The notes beneath the pieces were generated by a model. That model was not told the DNA's origin and searched no databases. It saw only the letters and a list, made by a program, of their open reading frames with translations. From contig CAJNDS010002704.1 in assembly GCA_905221605.1 (NCBI GenBank), positions 186,001-250,000 on the forward strand: DNA of 64,000 nt. The letters run 5' to 3'. This document shows, one piece after another, positions 1 to 10,564 of this stretch (its first letter is position 1; each line of letters opens with the position of its first letter). The position numbers were made by a program, and so were the translations under genes. Origin of the DNA: Symbiodinium natans (lineage: Eukaryota; Sar; Dinophyceae; Suessiales; Symbiodiniaceae).

Positions 1-257
1 GATTGACTTGATCACGCGTTCAACATCATCCGCTCCAGCTGACGTGGCCTGTCGGATACAGGATAAGTTCACCAATGGAGATGATGTGCTTCTTTATGCA
101 AAACATGGCGAAGATTGTGTTCCTTCTCATGGGCATGTCAGGCACCTCCCCCTTCGCATCCGATGGGCTGGGCATCTCCGCTGCCGAAGCCGTCAGGGAT
201 GCCGCCTCACGCGGACAGCGGCGAAGGGCACCCAAAGCAACAAAACGCAACACATGT

Positions 258-3200
258 CGCAAACGACTGAGATCGCCACCAGGTCTCGCAGCAAGGCTTC
301 CTGGCCCTGCATCTGCCCCTGCAGCTCCTGGACCTTCAAGCTGCAGTGGAACAGCAGCACACAGCAGCACGGTGCCCTCTATGGCCGCCTGAGCTTGCTG
401 CCTTCACAATCAGTGCCTCGGCCTCGGGGTCGGCCTCTGTGACCCCCAGTGCCGAGGCCTTGGCTTCGGATGAAGAGCTATGGAGAACTGTTCTGGTGCT
501 CTCAGGCACGAAAGTCAATGCTATTTCTTTGTAAACACAGGGTGTTTTACACAGACGCGACGCATTCAGTGCAAACCCACCCAAACCTTTGGCATGCAGC
601 AGCAGGAAGGCAAGGAAAGCGAGAAGATGATGAAGCCACATGAATCACCAACACGACGCCACACGTTACTTCATCTTGTTGAGCACAGATGGACAACGTT
701 CCGAGCATTACTCCTGGAAGCGCCTGGCTGGCCTGTCACACCTCCGCGATACCCGGTTCACATCCCAGAGCTTCGCTCAAGCAAGCGTGAACATATGTGA
801 GAACACATAACAATTTCTGAACCCCAAGAAAATTTGAAAACCCCGCCAAACAACGCAACACATCGACCTACCCCAGAGACCATAGTTGTCCTTCCTTTCA
901 GGCAGTCTTTTCTGGAGGGACTCCTGTAGATTCGCGAACACGTCGCAGCTCTATGCACGTACACCTGTCCCGGCGAAAGCTGGAGGCAGGAAAGACAACA
1001 CAACAGGAAGCTTAGAAGTCATAGCAGCTGCCAACGGGCCGAACTGCCAATTGCGCTGAGAATCCCTAACGGGAATGCACGAAAGCCGAGAAGCCACGAA
1101 GCGAAGCCAAGAAGCTGCAGGGCGAACCAACAACAACAAACCGAGCACAGCAAGTCTCCGCACTCAAGCACTGCCTTTACACTGCATTTACTCGGCTGTT
1201 TGCACATGTTGACACCAGAAAGCCCGTAAAGCTGGCGGGCCCCCCCCAAACCGAAACTGTAAAGGACAATGTTCCGACACTTAACATCTTCATCATATTC
1301 AGCCTGAGCACCAGCCCGGCCAACTGGCTGTCAGACTGCTGCCGCTGTCCCTGGACGCGCAGCAGCTCCATCTCCAGGCGCTCCGCCTGGCGCCAGTCGC
1401 TGGGAGCCACAAAAGGGCAGTCTGAAGATTGGGTGAAGGGTACCTCTTGCGTCGCCACCTCTGCCGTGCGCTCAAGCTCCGAGCTGATCAAGTTCCGTCG
1501 CTCAATGGTCGCCAACTGCATACCAAAGAGTTGTGCAAGTTTTCACTTGAAGTGGAATGTTTTCTGCCTCCGAGAGCACCTGTGCTGTCCGCTCAAGCTG
1601 ATGAGAAACCCACCTCGTTCCGCAGCCGAAGCGCTTCATCCTGGCAGTGCGACATGGAACTCTCACAACGTTCACTACACCTTGGACAGTGAACCTCAAG
1701 TCCAAGTTCCAAGTGCTGCAAGTCGTGCAGACTCTGTGCAAATGCAAGAGGCCGTGCACGCGAGTCGTTTCTCTCTGCTCCGTCACACCTCCACTGCGTC
1801 TGGGCATCTGCGCATTCGCAAAGCATCCCTCTCATGATCCTACTTCATGAAGGTCTGTGGGCGCTTGGCCTTGAAGGTAGTGCGCAACTTCTTGGCGGCA
1901 TGGGGGATCTTTCTGACCACCGGGAACTTGAGCTTCCTGTCGTGCATCTCCATGACGTGCTCTCGGCGGCACTTCTCATCAGGGATGGTGGTGGCATGGA
2001 TGATTTGGATCGAGCCCGGGTCTGCGCGGTGGCGGCCAGCCATCTCCTGGTAAAGCTGCCCAACCGCGCCGTTGATATTCACGTTGCGAAACTCCTTGTA
2101 CATGTTGTGCGTGTTGGTGCGACTGTCATAGCGCAGCCAGATGCCATAGTTCTTCACCTTGGTCGGGGACGTGTCGTGCAGCTCATTCACGGACAACAGC
2201 TCGCCACCGCTCTTCTTGGCCTTATTGAGACGCTTCATGAAATACCAGAAGCGGGACTTGGCCAGCACGACATTCCGGGCAAAGATCCTCATGCGGTAGA
2301 TCTTGGGCGTCGGGTTCTTCGGGGTTGGCGCCGCTCGGCCTACGATCTGGTACTGATGCATGGTGGCCTCCAAGGACTTGTCAATGGTGAACCCCTTGCC
2401 CATGGCTACTCGGGGACTTTGAAAGGAGGCGAGGTGGCAATCGTGGGTGGACGGTTTCAGCACCTGAAGCCACACGCCACAAGTGGAGCAGCACCTTCTC
2501 TCAAAAGCTTACGCAAGCTGCAGAAGTGAGGACTTGGAGCGTCAACTGAACTGTCGACAGCATGTGCTGAACATGCAAGTCACTGCAGGTTTTGGCAGAT
2601 GCTCTCTCGTTCAGGTCCGCTCGCTCCTCTGCTTCAAGGCGCCGCTGCTCCCGCCACTCGCCGAGCTCCTGCCAGTGCCTCGCAGGAAGAAGCAAGCCCT
2701 TCATGCCCCCACACGGAAATTTCTTTCATCCCTTCTTCTCCCCTGGCTCCTGCGTTCTGCACGCACTGCCGTGATCTGCGTCTGCAGCTCTGCTATCGTG
2801 GTGTCCTGCCTGGACAGCGCCTGCCTTAGGGGTTCCCAACAGTGCGCTCGCACACGTTCTCGGGCCACCACTCAACACAAAACAGAGTCATAGCCAACAC
2901 ATGACGCTTTGACTTGCAAGCTCAGGCGCTTCATCTGCGAAAGGTCGGCTTGCAAAAGGCTAGCTGGAGGTAGCTCCAAAGCAGTGGGGCTGTCAGGACG
3001 TGACACTGCCTGGCCTCGAAAAGTTTCACCGCAAATCGCTGCCCAAATCTGCCCAAGCATACATGAAGGTGACCTGCACGCTCAGGTTCTGCTGGGGCTT
3101 CGGCGCGCCGCAATCAGCTTCGCCTTGAAAAGGGGGGCACCGATGCTGGATCTATAGCTGCTTCTTCTCGTCTGCAAACTCTCAACTGGAGATTTCTGAA

Positions 3201-5172
3201 TGCACTACGCATACCCAAGTAGAACTTTCCAATAACATTCCCTCGCACAGCGATGTGAAAGCCTGCAGGTCGGCGATGTGTGCCTGGCTGGCTGTCAGCT
3301 CCTGGTGGGCCTGCGTCTTACAGTAAGTGACCAAATCGAGATCTGGCACGTTGTACATCAGATTGGCTTCTGCACTACGACTTTACCGGGTTGGTACCTA
3401 AGAACATGTACAGTAGCATCCTCAGCCCAACGTCTAGCCGTGCTGTGCCCGCCTTTGTCAGCTCAACCTCTTTGCTCGGAGTTGGTTTCAGGGCAAGCGC
3501 CCTCGCAAAAGGACATGTGTCCGTTGCGTCTGCCTACTCTCATGGAAGGCAAATGAAGGCAAGCGCCCTTGCACCGTTGGGTCTGCCTACTCATGGAAGT
3601 CTTGTCTCAAAACAACTTCGCCAGAGTGGCCCACGGTACTCATCTTTCATGCGGGAAAGGTCCTGCATCAACAAGCAACCAGGCGCCGCCCCCTCACTTG
3701 GGTGATAGCGACTCCTGTTGCAAGCTTTGTTCTGATAGCCGCGCCCGCTGGAGCTCGATGGAGGACACTTCCAGCTTTTCAGCCTGAAGTCGCGCCTGCA
3801 TTGAAACTGCAAAACTGGATGGGCACTTGGAGAACACCAAATGGGGGTTTACGTAAATACAGGGACCCCTAAAATAGCCCCCCAAATTGTAGGATTCCCT
3901 TTTAATCAGCCCCAAGAAGGTACCCCCCTATTTTTGGAAGCCCACAAATGGCACATTTCGACCTACCTGAGCCCTGGTCTTCTCCAACTCCTGCTGCAAT
4001 CTGGTCACCTGTGCACCAAAGCGTAGCTAGGGTCCGACGCCGGCAGCTTCAGGGCTTCGGATCCAGAAGCCTCTGTCTTGCTTGATTGGAGTTCAGCAGC
4101 CAGGCCAGCAAGACGAGCCTGTCGCAAGCAGAGACAGCAGAACACGGTGAACACGTCCCAGCCGCATACTGGCCTCTGCATAGAGATTGCACATGGACTG
4201 GAGTTGCCTTGCCTGCGTTTCAACATCCCTGACGGATGCATCCCGGTCCTCCATCACTGTGTGGTATCTTTCCTCAGATGGAAGCAAAGACGCTGAATAC
4301 GTCCACAGGCACGATGTTGCCATCGTGTTCCAGTAGTCCACTCAGATGCGGCACCAGCTCGATCTGCAATCGCTGCAGCTCCTTCCGTAAACCAACACAT
4401 TGAGCTTCCATGGCGGGGGGTTGGCAGGTGACTCCTGCTTGGTGTTCTGCAATTGAACACGAGTCTGATCGGCCTCCGCTTTTGCATCTGCCCTTGGCGA
4501 CTCTCTTGCGGCATGCGCTCATTTTTGCACACTCGTGGTATTGGACCGCAACAAATGCACCAAGCCCGCGATCCTTGCAAGACTTAATGGCAATCGTTTT
4601 GGCGGATAGGGGGCGGGAGGACATCAACCAGGAGCACAGGCAAGCGGCACGCGAGGGTCCAACGTGTCTTTGGTAGCCATCTTGCCTGGTCCACTCTAAC
4701 ACAACTGAGAGCGACGCCGAAAGTCGAAAATCTGGCAGAACCGAGCCCGGCAACTGAAGCACGTGGACAAGTGGCGGATCTCCCGGCGCAATGCCAATCG
4801 CTCCTTCTCGGCCTGAACACAGTCTTGCCCTTTATGCACCCAGGCTTTGCCACCTGTCGGATCTTTTCATTCTTACACACTCGCCACCCTAATGCAAATG
4901 AGCTTCGTCTCTCCACGCCGGCATAGCGCGGTCATGAAGTGCGCGAATGGCATCCCGCAGATTTAAATTTGGAAGTAGCATCCTGGCAAGAGCCCCCCAC
5001 AATCAGGCACTGCCCTGATAACAAAAATGCAAATTTTGGACCTCGTGATTTAGTCCTGTCAGTGAGGGGCTCATTGGTGATTGGAGATGCCAGCACTCGA
5101 TTTTGCCGGTCATGTGCGCGGTACCAATCCAAGATGCACTGCCGGCAATACGAATAACCTGATCCATCAACG
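258..5172 (-). CDS. Multi-exon coiled-coil protein gene with a U-box-like exon (partial)
   Basis: A series of short minus-strand segments encodes heptad-rich, Glu/Gln/Leu/Arg-rich helices, each flanked by possible splice sites. Approximate positions and key residues: 258-333 (VQELQGQMQGQEALL), 1300-1410 (QAERLEMELLRVQGQRQQ), 1433-1482 (SSELERTAEVATQE), 1560-1604 (QLERTAQVLSEAEN), 2590-2690 (EWREQRRLEAEERADL), 2755-2830 (IAELQTQITAVRAE), 2905-2970 (QADLSQMKRLSLQVKAS), 3245-3310 (ELTASQAHIADLQAF), 3635-3690 (QDLSRMKDEY), 3715-3800 (QARLQAEKLEVSSIELQR), 4060-4120 (LAGLAAELQSSKTEA), 4170-4285 (DRDASVRDVETQARQLQ) and 4340-4420 (GLRKELQRLQIEL). No frame joins them, so this reads as a gene with many small exons, as is usual in dinoflagellates. 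The exons at 1433 and 1560 encode similar peptides and may be an exon duplication. Function is unknown. It may be more than one gene, because RPL18A lies in the middle. Confidence 0.5.
1840..2361 (-). CDS. RPL18A: 60S ribosomal protein eL20 (L18a)
   Basis: An uninterrupted frame of 173 codons matches eL20 over its whole length. It starts MHQYQIVGRAAPTPKNPTPK, followed by the conserved blocks YRMRIFARN, AKSRFWYFM, KNYGIWLRYDSR, THNMYKE, GRHRA and SIQI, and ends KRPQTFMK. eL20 is a structural protein of the large cytosolic ribosomal subunit. I chose the ATG at 2361 because the family begins at this point and the context GCCACC precedes it. The frame stays open to 2475 and includes a second ATG at 2403 (MGKGFTIDK), so a longer N terminus is possible. 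There is no intron, and the gene sits between coiled-coil exons on the same strand. It is either nested in an intron or separates two neighbouring genes. The ORF is intact and probably functional. Confidence 0.95.
   Translation of the reverse strand: MHQYQIVGRAAPTPKNPTPKIYRMRIFARNVVLAKSRFWYFMKRLNKAKKSGGELLSVNELHDTSPTKVKNYGIWLRYDSRTNTHNMYKEFRNVNINGAVGQLYQEMAGRHRADPGSIQIIHATTIPDEKCRREHVMEMHDRKLKFPVVRKIPHAAKKLRTTFKAKRPQTFMK
3843..3945. mobile_element. MITE-like inverted-repeat element, copy 1
   Basis: The element starts with GGGGGTTTACG and contains the blocks AGGATTCCCTTTT and AAGGTACCCC that recur at 40394-40470. The right terminus is decayed. It belongs to the small family also seen at 40394, 43643 and 60562, with a half copy near 38403. 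Position: inside the coiled-coil gene, probably in an intron. Confidence 0.55.
5042..5172 (-). CDS. U-box-like exon
   Basis: The minus-strand translation around 5050-5170 reads VDGSGYSYCRQCILDW, then YRAHDRQNRVLASPITNEPL. This fits the second half of a U-box: a DG-x-x-Y turn, an Ile-x-x-Trp helix, then SP-x-TN-x-PL. U-box proteins are E3 ubiquitin ligases that bind an E2 without zinc. An AG acceptor near 5173 and a GT donor directly after 5042 bound the segment. The first half of the domain (the CPI-type start) should lie in an upstream exon, which I could not place; an open stretch at 5340-5440 (MVRMPEDDGDNMSEQ) is a weak candidate. The coiled-coil exons downstream on the same strand make a U-box plus coiled-coil ligase plausible, but the link is inferred. 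Confidence 0.5.
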
Positions 5173-5544
5173 CTTGCAAGCGAAACCTGGCACATCACCC
5201 TATTTTTTCATAGACATGCCCACGTCGATCAAGGCGCCATCTCCTGTAGCCACCGGTGATCGCAGCAGCTGTTTGCAAAGTGCACCTGAACACAGCTACG
5301 ATTCATTTTCGTGGCCTCTGCAGCATGCACTAGTCGAGGCCGGCGCAGTCAATCCCAGCAATCGCAGGCATGCAGCGGATGGCATCCTGCTCGGACATGT
5401 TGTCTCCATCGTCCTCAGGCATGCGAACCATCCAACAGCTGGCTGTGCCATGGAGCAACATGACATGCCCACCTTCTTGTCAGGACGGCACGGCGCCCGT
5501 GCGTAAGGAGGCGCCCACCGAACATTGCGGTGGCAAGAAGTCTA
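5173..5544. other. Stretch without an assigned gene
   Basis: This lies between the U-box-like exon and the left edge of the nucleoside hydrolase repeat. One minus-strand open stretch (about 5340-5440, acidic start MPEDDGDN) could be an exon, but no domain or clear splice pair supports it. No repeat or RNA gene was seen. Confidence 0.3.
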
Positions 5545-5986
5545 GCCCCAGTACAGAAGATTCAACAAGCCTTCTACGAAGCATGTTCGCCACTTCGTTT
5601 GCAAGCCGATGTTGCTGCTTTGGGGAGGAATTATCTAGCATGTTTACCTAGCAAAGACAGCTTGAAGACCTCACAGCGGCATCATGATGCATCATGGATC
5701 CTCCCATGTCAGAAGTCAAGTCGACAGTGATCACACCAGAAGAGAAGCACGCTGATTTCCGGTCTGCACAGCATCTTTTTTCCTCTTTGGCTCCACCATC
5801 TGCCGATTTCTTCGATCCAAGATTCAAGGTGGTTCCCAGGTTGGGACCCCCGAACGACTGAAACGATCAAGGTCAGTTGAAGTGCGAAACTTGGCCATGA
5901 GAGTGTAGCCATTGCACCAAGCAGATGCCACGTATGGGTCACCTGCTATGCTTTGGGGCAAGGGCCGTCTCGTAGGCCAGTGGCCT

Positions 5987-7569
5987 CTAGCCGGTCTGGT
6001 TGACCATGGGCCAGTAGACCTCCCACATTTGGGTGACGTTGCCATCTAAGCAGTAGTCGACCGGGGGAGCATGCGCGTCCTCATCATCCTTGATGCTACC
6101 ATAAGGGTTCAGCTCACCATCGGTCAGATTGGATCTCCACACGAGGGATACGCTGGTCACCTTCTGCTCGGCCCAGTTGGAGCACACACCAATCTTTTTC
6201 CCTGACAAGACTTGGTCCATCACCACGGCACACTGAGCATCCCACCACTTGGCCTCTCCAGCTGCGAGGAAAGCCTTGGCCAGTTCGATGACAAAGACCC
6301 TGAGGTCTTCATCTGCCAGCGTTGATGCCTCGAAACTCAGCTGGAGTCGACACAGTGCTCTCTTCATCCCAGCGTGTTACTCCCCGTTTACATTTTGATG
6401 ACATATGATGACATGCACTACTCCAGCTACTCCTAGCCACAAAAGACACGTTTGGAGCAAGCTGCGTACTCCTCCATCTCGTCCAAGGTCACCGGCATGT
6501 TAAGTGTGGCATTTGCGGCCAAGACGTAGACATCTGCAGGCGAAGGTTCCAGGAAGCCATAGACCATGCGCCAGGCACGTACATCCATGAAGACGTTCCA
6601 CTCCGTGTCGCCGTGTGCAGTCATGTCAACCCCTCGGCATTCTGGACGAATCGCGCTCTTCACTCCGTCCTTGAGCAGTGGAGGGGACAAGCCCGTGTAG
6701 GTCTGGCCCCCGTCTTCGGTGCAGGAGCCCTTCACACCATTGTATGTCATTTGCCAATCGTAGACATTGTTTGTGCCTGGAACGCCATAGGCAGAACCCA
6801 TCATGTATATCCCCTGGATGTTCTCCGCAATGGATGGATCCATGTCCAGCGCTTCTGCCACCTCAGCTCCAGAATCTTGAGTTGAAAGGACCTGCGATTA
6901 TGATCCACGGGCTCAGCAAACCTGAGCTCAGTTTGCAAAAGTGAGTCAGGCAGTAGCTCAGGCTCCGACGTTGGTTGCTGGACCTGTGGTTAGAATGACC
7001 ACGGGGCACTCTGACTCCTTCAAGATCTTGACAATCAGCTGTGGTGCAGTCTCGTCCACGATTGCCTTGTCGGTCATCTCCAAGATCCCAGATTCAAATT
7101 GGCGCTCAAAGAACTCATCGGTCTCAATACGCCACTGCAAGGGCATGGTGGCAATAGGGCTCAAGCTGGAGAGGCCCCCCATGGCAATGGGAACATCACC
7201 CAAGCCTACCAGCTGGGCCACGGCCGCAATGTTCGTGGGCCCTCCATGCGGGGTACCCATCCCATCCGACTCGATCGTGATCGCCTTCCAATCCAGGTTC
7301 TCACTGTGTGCAAGATACAAGAATGCCAAGGTGTCATCGTAGTTCGCATCATTGTCCCAGATGAACGGATAAGGTTTGCGACACCTGGGATGAGAATGAT
7401 GAGGATGATGATGATGGTTGTGATGGTGATGAGGGCGAACGTTTCGGCCCATGGTTTTGTGGTGCAGTATTGAGGACGCATCGGAGCATTCCGCGCAGTC
7501 TTCCGACGCCACACACGTCAGGAAGATCAGGAAGGACCAAAAGAGCTGAATGGAGCGCCCCATGTTCAC
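5987..7569 (-). CDS. Secreted inosine-uridine type nucleoside hydrolase, copy 1 (3 exons)
   Basis: Exon 1 (7569-6970) has a signal peptide (MGRSIQLFWSFLIFLTCVAS), a His-rich stretch (RPHHHHNHHHHPHHSHP) and the family's metal and ribose motif WDNDANYDDTLAF, which keeps the D-x-D-x-x-x-D-D pattern. The frame continues to TTGPATN, then GT-AG intron 1 (6969-6862, 108 bp) and exon 2 (6861-6433, VAEALDMDPSIAENIQGIY). The join gives the family consensus TGPATNVAEAL in frame. Exon 2 carries DTEWNVFMDVRAW and AANATLNMPVT. Exon 3 (about 6367-5987, through WWDAQCAVVM to VNQTG and a stop) follows a short intron whose exact ends I could not decide. The family hydrolyses the N-glycosidic bond of nucleosides; with a signal peptide this would be an extracellular or vacuolar salvage enzyme. 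Total length is about 450 residues, longer than bacterial members because of the N-terminal extension. Confidence 0.88.
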
Positions 7570-8275
7570 AGCTCACACTGCACCTGCCACGACGACTTCT
7601 GCTGATGGGCCGAAATCTACGGCAGACACGCAAAAACTCAGACAATCCCCCTGCATTTCTTTGAACTGCAGTCGTTTAACACAAACTCCGGTCTTTCCTT
7701 AATCGCGTGCTTGCGTTACTATCTGTAACATGATGCTGGGCCCGAAGGCAAAAAGGCCCCTGATGATGCCTCCAGGCCGTACTGTGTCCTCTGCCCTGCT
7801 TCAGACAACGAGCCTCAATCTGCCCCAGCACAGAAGACTCAACAAGCCTTCCATGAAGCATGTTCGGGATTATCTAGCATGCAACGCAAAAGTTCCGACC
7901 CGTATCTGTATTATGGCGAGACATGGCGACACTTACCTAGCAAAGACAGCTTGAAGACCTCACAGCGGCATCATGATGCATCATGGATCCTCCCATGTCA
8001 GAAGTCAAGTCGACAGTGATCACACCAGAAGAGAAGCACGCTGATTTCCGGTCTGCACAGCATCTTTTTTCCTCTTTGGCTCCACCATCTGCCGATTTCT
8101 TCGATCCAAGATTCAAGGTGGTTCCCAGGTTGGGACCCCCGAACGACTGAAACGATCAAGGTCAGTTGAAGTGCGAAACTTGGCCATGAGAGTGTAGCCA
8201 TTGCACCAAGCAGATGCCACGTATGGGTCACCTGCTATGCTTTGGGGCAAGGGCCGTCTCGTAGGCCAGTGGCCT

Positions 8276-9858
8276 CTAGCCGGTCTGGTTGACCATGGGC
8301 CAGTAGACCTCCCACATTTGGGTGACGTTGCCATCTAAGCAGTAGTCGACCGGGGGAGCATGCGCGTCCTCATCATCCTTGATGCTACCATAAGGGTTCA
8401 GCTCACCATCGGTCAGATTGGATCTCCACACGAGGGATACGCTGGTCACCTTCTGCTCGGCCCAGTTGGAGCACACACCAATCTTTTTCCCTGACAAGAC
8501 TTGGTCCATCACCACGGCACACTGAGCATCCCACCACTTGGCCTCTCCAGCTGCGAGGAAAGCCTTGGCCAGTTCGATGACAAAGACCCTGAGGTCTTCA
8601 TCTGCCAGCGTTGATGCCTCGAAACTCAGCTGGAGTCGACACAGTGCTCTCTTCATCCCAGCGTGTTACTCCCCGTTTACATTTTGATGACATATGATGA
8701 CATGCACTACTCCAGCTACTCCTAGCCACAAAAGACACGTTTGGAGCAAGCTGCGTACTCCTCCATCTCGTCCAAGGTCACCGGCATGTTAAGTGTGGCA
8801 TTTGCGGCCAAGACGTAGACATCTGCAGGCGAAGGTTCCAGGAAGCCATAGACCATGCGCCAGGCACGTACATCCATGAAGACGTTCCACTCCGTGTCGC
8901 CGTGTGCAGTCATGTCAACCCCTCGGCATTCTGGACGAATCGCGCTCTTCACTCCGTCCTTGAGCAGTGGAGGGGACAAGCCCGTGTAGGTCTGGCCCCC
9001 GTCTTCGGTGCAGGAGCCCTTCACACCATTGTATGTCATTTGCCAATCGTAGACATTGTTTGTGCCTGGAACGCCATAGGCAGAACCCATCATGTATATC
9101 CCCTGGATGTTCTCCGCAATGGATGGATCCATGTCCAGCGCTTCTGCCACCTCAGCTCCAGAATCTTGAGTTGAAAGGACCTGCGATTATGATCCACGGG
9201 CTCAGCAAACCTGAGCTCAGTTTGCAAAAGTGAGTCAGGCAGTAGCTCAGGCTCCGACGTTGGTTGCTGGACCTGTGGTTAGAATGACCACGGGGCACTC
9301 TGACTCCTTCAAGATCTTGACAATCAGCTGTGGTGCAGTCTCGTCCACGATTGCCTTGTCGGTCATCTCCAAGATCCCAGATTCAAATTGGCGCTCAAAG
9401 AACTCATCGGTCTCAATACGCCACTGCAAGGGCATGGTGGCAATAGGGCTCAAGCTGGAGAGGCCCCCCATGGCAATGGGAACATCACCCAAGCCTACCA
9501 GCTGGGCCACGGCCGCAATGTTCGTGGGCCCTCCATGCGGGGTACCCATCCCATCCGACTCGATCGTGATCGCCTTCCAATCCAGGTTCTCACTGTGTGC
9601 AAGATACAAGAATGCCAAGGTGTCATCGTAGTTCGCATCATTGTCCCAGATGAACGGATAAGGTTTGCGACACCTGGGATGAGAATGATGAGGATGATGA
9701 TGATGGTTGTGATGGTGATGAGGGCGAACGTTTCGGCCCATGGTTTTGTGGTGCAGTATTGAGGACGCATCGGAGCATTCCGCGCAGTCTTCCGACGCCA
9801 CACACGTCAGGAAGATCAGGAAGGACCAAAAGAGCTGAATGGAGCGCCCCATGTTCAC
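8276..9858 (-). CDS. Secreted inosine-uridine type nucleoside hydrolase, copy 2 (3 exons)
   Basis: Same exon plan as copy 1, shifted by 2289 bp: exon 1 at 9858-9259, intron 1 of 108 bp, exon 2 at 9150-8722, exon 3 ending at 8276. The three exon translations are identical to those of copy 1, including the DNDANYDD site and the His-rich stretch. Intron 1 is the copy 1 type (it contains gcgattatgatccacggg). The near identity of coding and spacer DNA implies recent duplication or ongoing gene conversion. Confidence 0.88.
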
Positions 9859-10564
9859 AGCTCACACTGCACCTGCCACGACGACTTCTGCTGATGGGCC
9901 GAAATCTACGGCAGACACGCAAAAACTCAGACAATCCCCCTGCATTTCTTTGAACTGCAGTCGTTTAACACAAACTCCGGTCTTTCCTTAATCGCGTGCT
10001 TGCGTTACTATCTGTAACATGATGCTGGGCCCGAAGGCAAAAAGGCCCCTGATGATGCCTCCAGGCCGTACTGTGTCCTCTGCCCTGCTTCAGACAACGA
10101 GCCTCAATCTGCCCCAGCACAGAAGACTCAACAAGCCTTCCATGAAGCATGTTCGGGATTATCTAGCATGCAACGCAAAAGTTCCGACCCGTATCTGTAT
10201 TATGGCGAGACATGGCGACACTTACCTAGCAAAGACAGCTTGAAGACCTCACAGCGGCATCATGATGCATCATGGATCCTCCCATGTCAGAAGTCAAGTC
10301 GACAGTGATCACACCAGAAGAGAAGCACGCTGATTTCCGGTCTGCACAGCATCTTTGTTCCTCTTTGGCTCCACCATCTGCCGATTTCTTCGATCCAAGA
10401 TTCAAGGTGGTTCCCAGGTTGGGACCCCCGAACGACTGAAACGATCAAGGTCAGTTGAAGTGCGAAACTTGGCCATGAGAGTGTAGCCATTGCACCAAGC
10501 AGATGCCACGTATGGGTCACCTGCTATGCTTTGGGGCAAGGGCCGTCTCGTAGGCCAGTGGCCT

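Noticed and set aside
2375-2410. A possible decayed spliced-leader relic just upstream of RPL18A (GTAGCCATGGGCAAG)
   Set aside because: It needs several deletions to match the leader and coincides with an in-frame ATG; eight shared bases are not enough.
1834-2529. A 231-codon plus-strand frame across RPL18A
   Set aside because: It is the complementary shadow of the ribosomal protein gene, which has full family similarity on the minus strand.
6958-7569. Treating each hydrolase exon as a separate short gene
   Set aside because: Joining exon 1 and exon 2 at GT-AG restores the family consensus TGPATNVAEAL, so they are exons of one gene.
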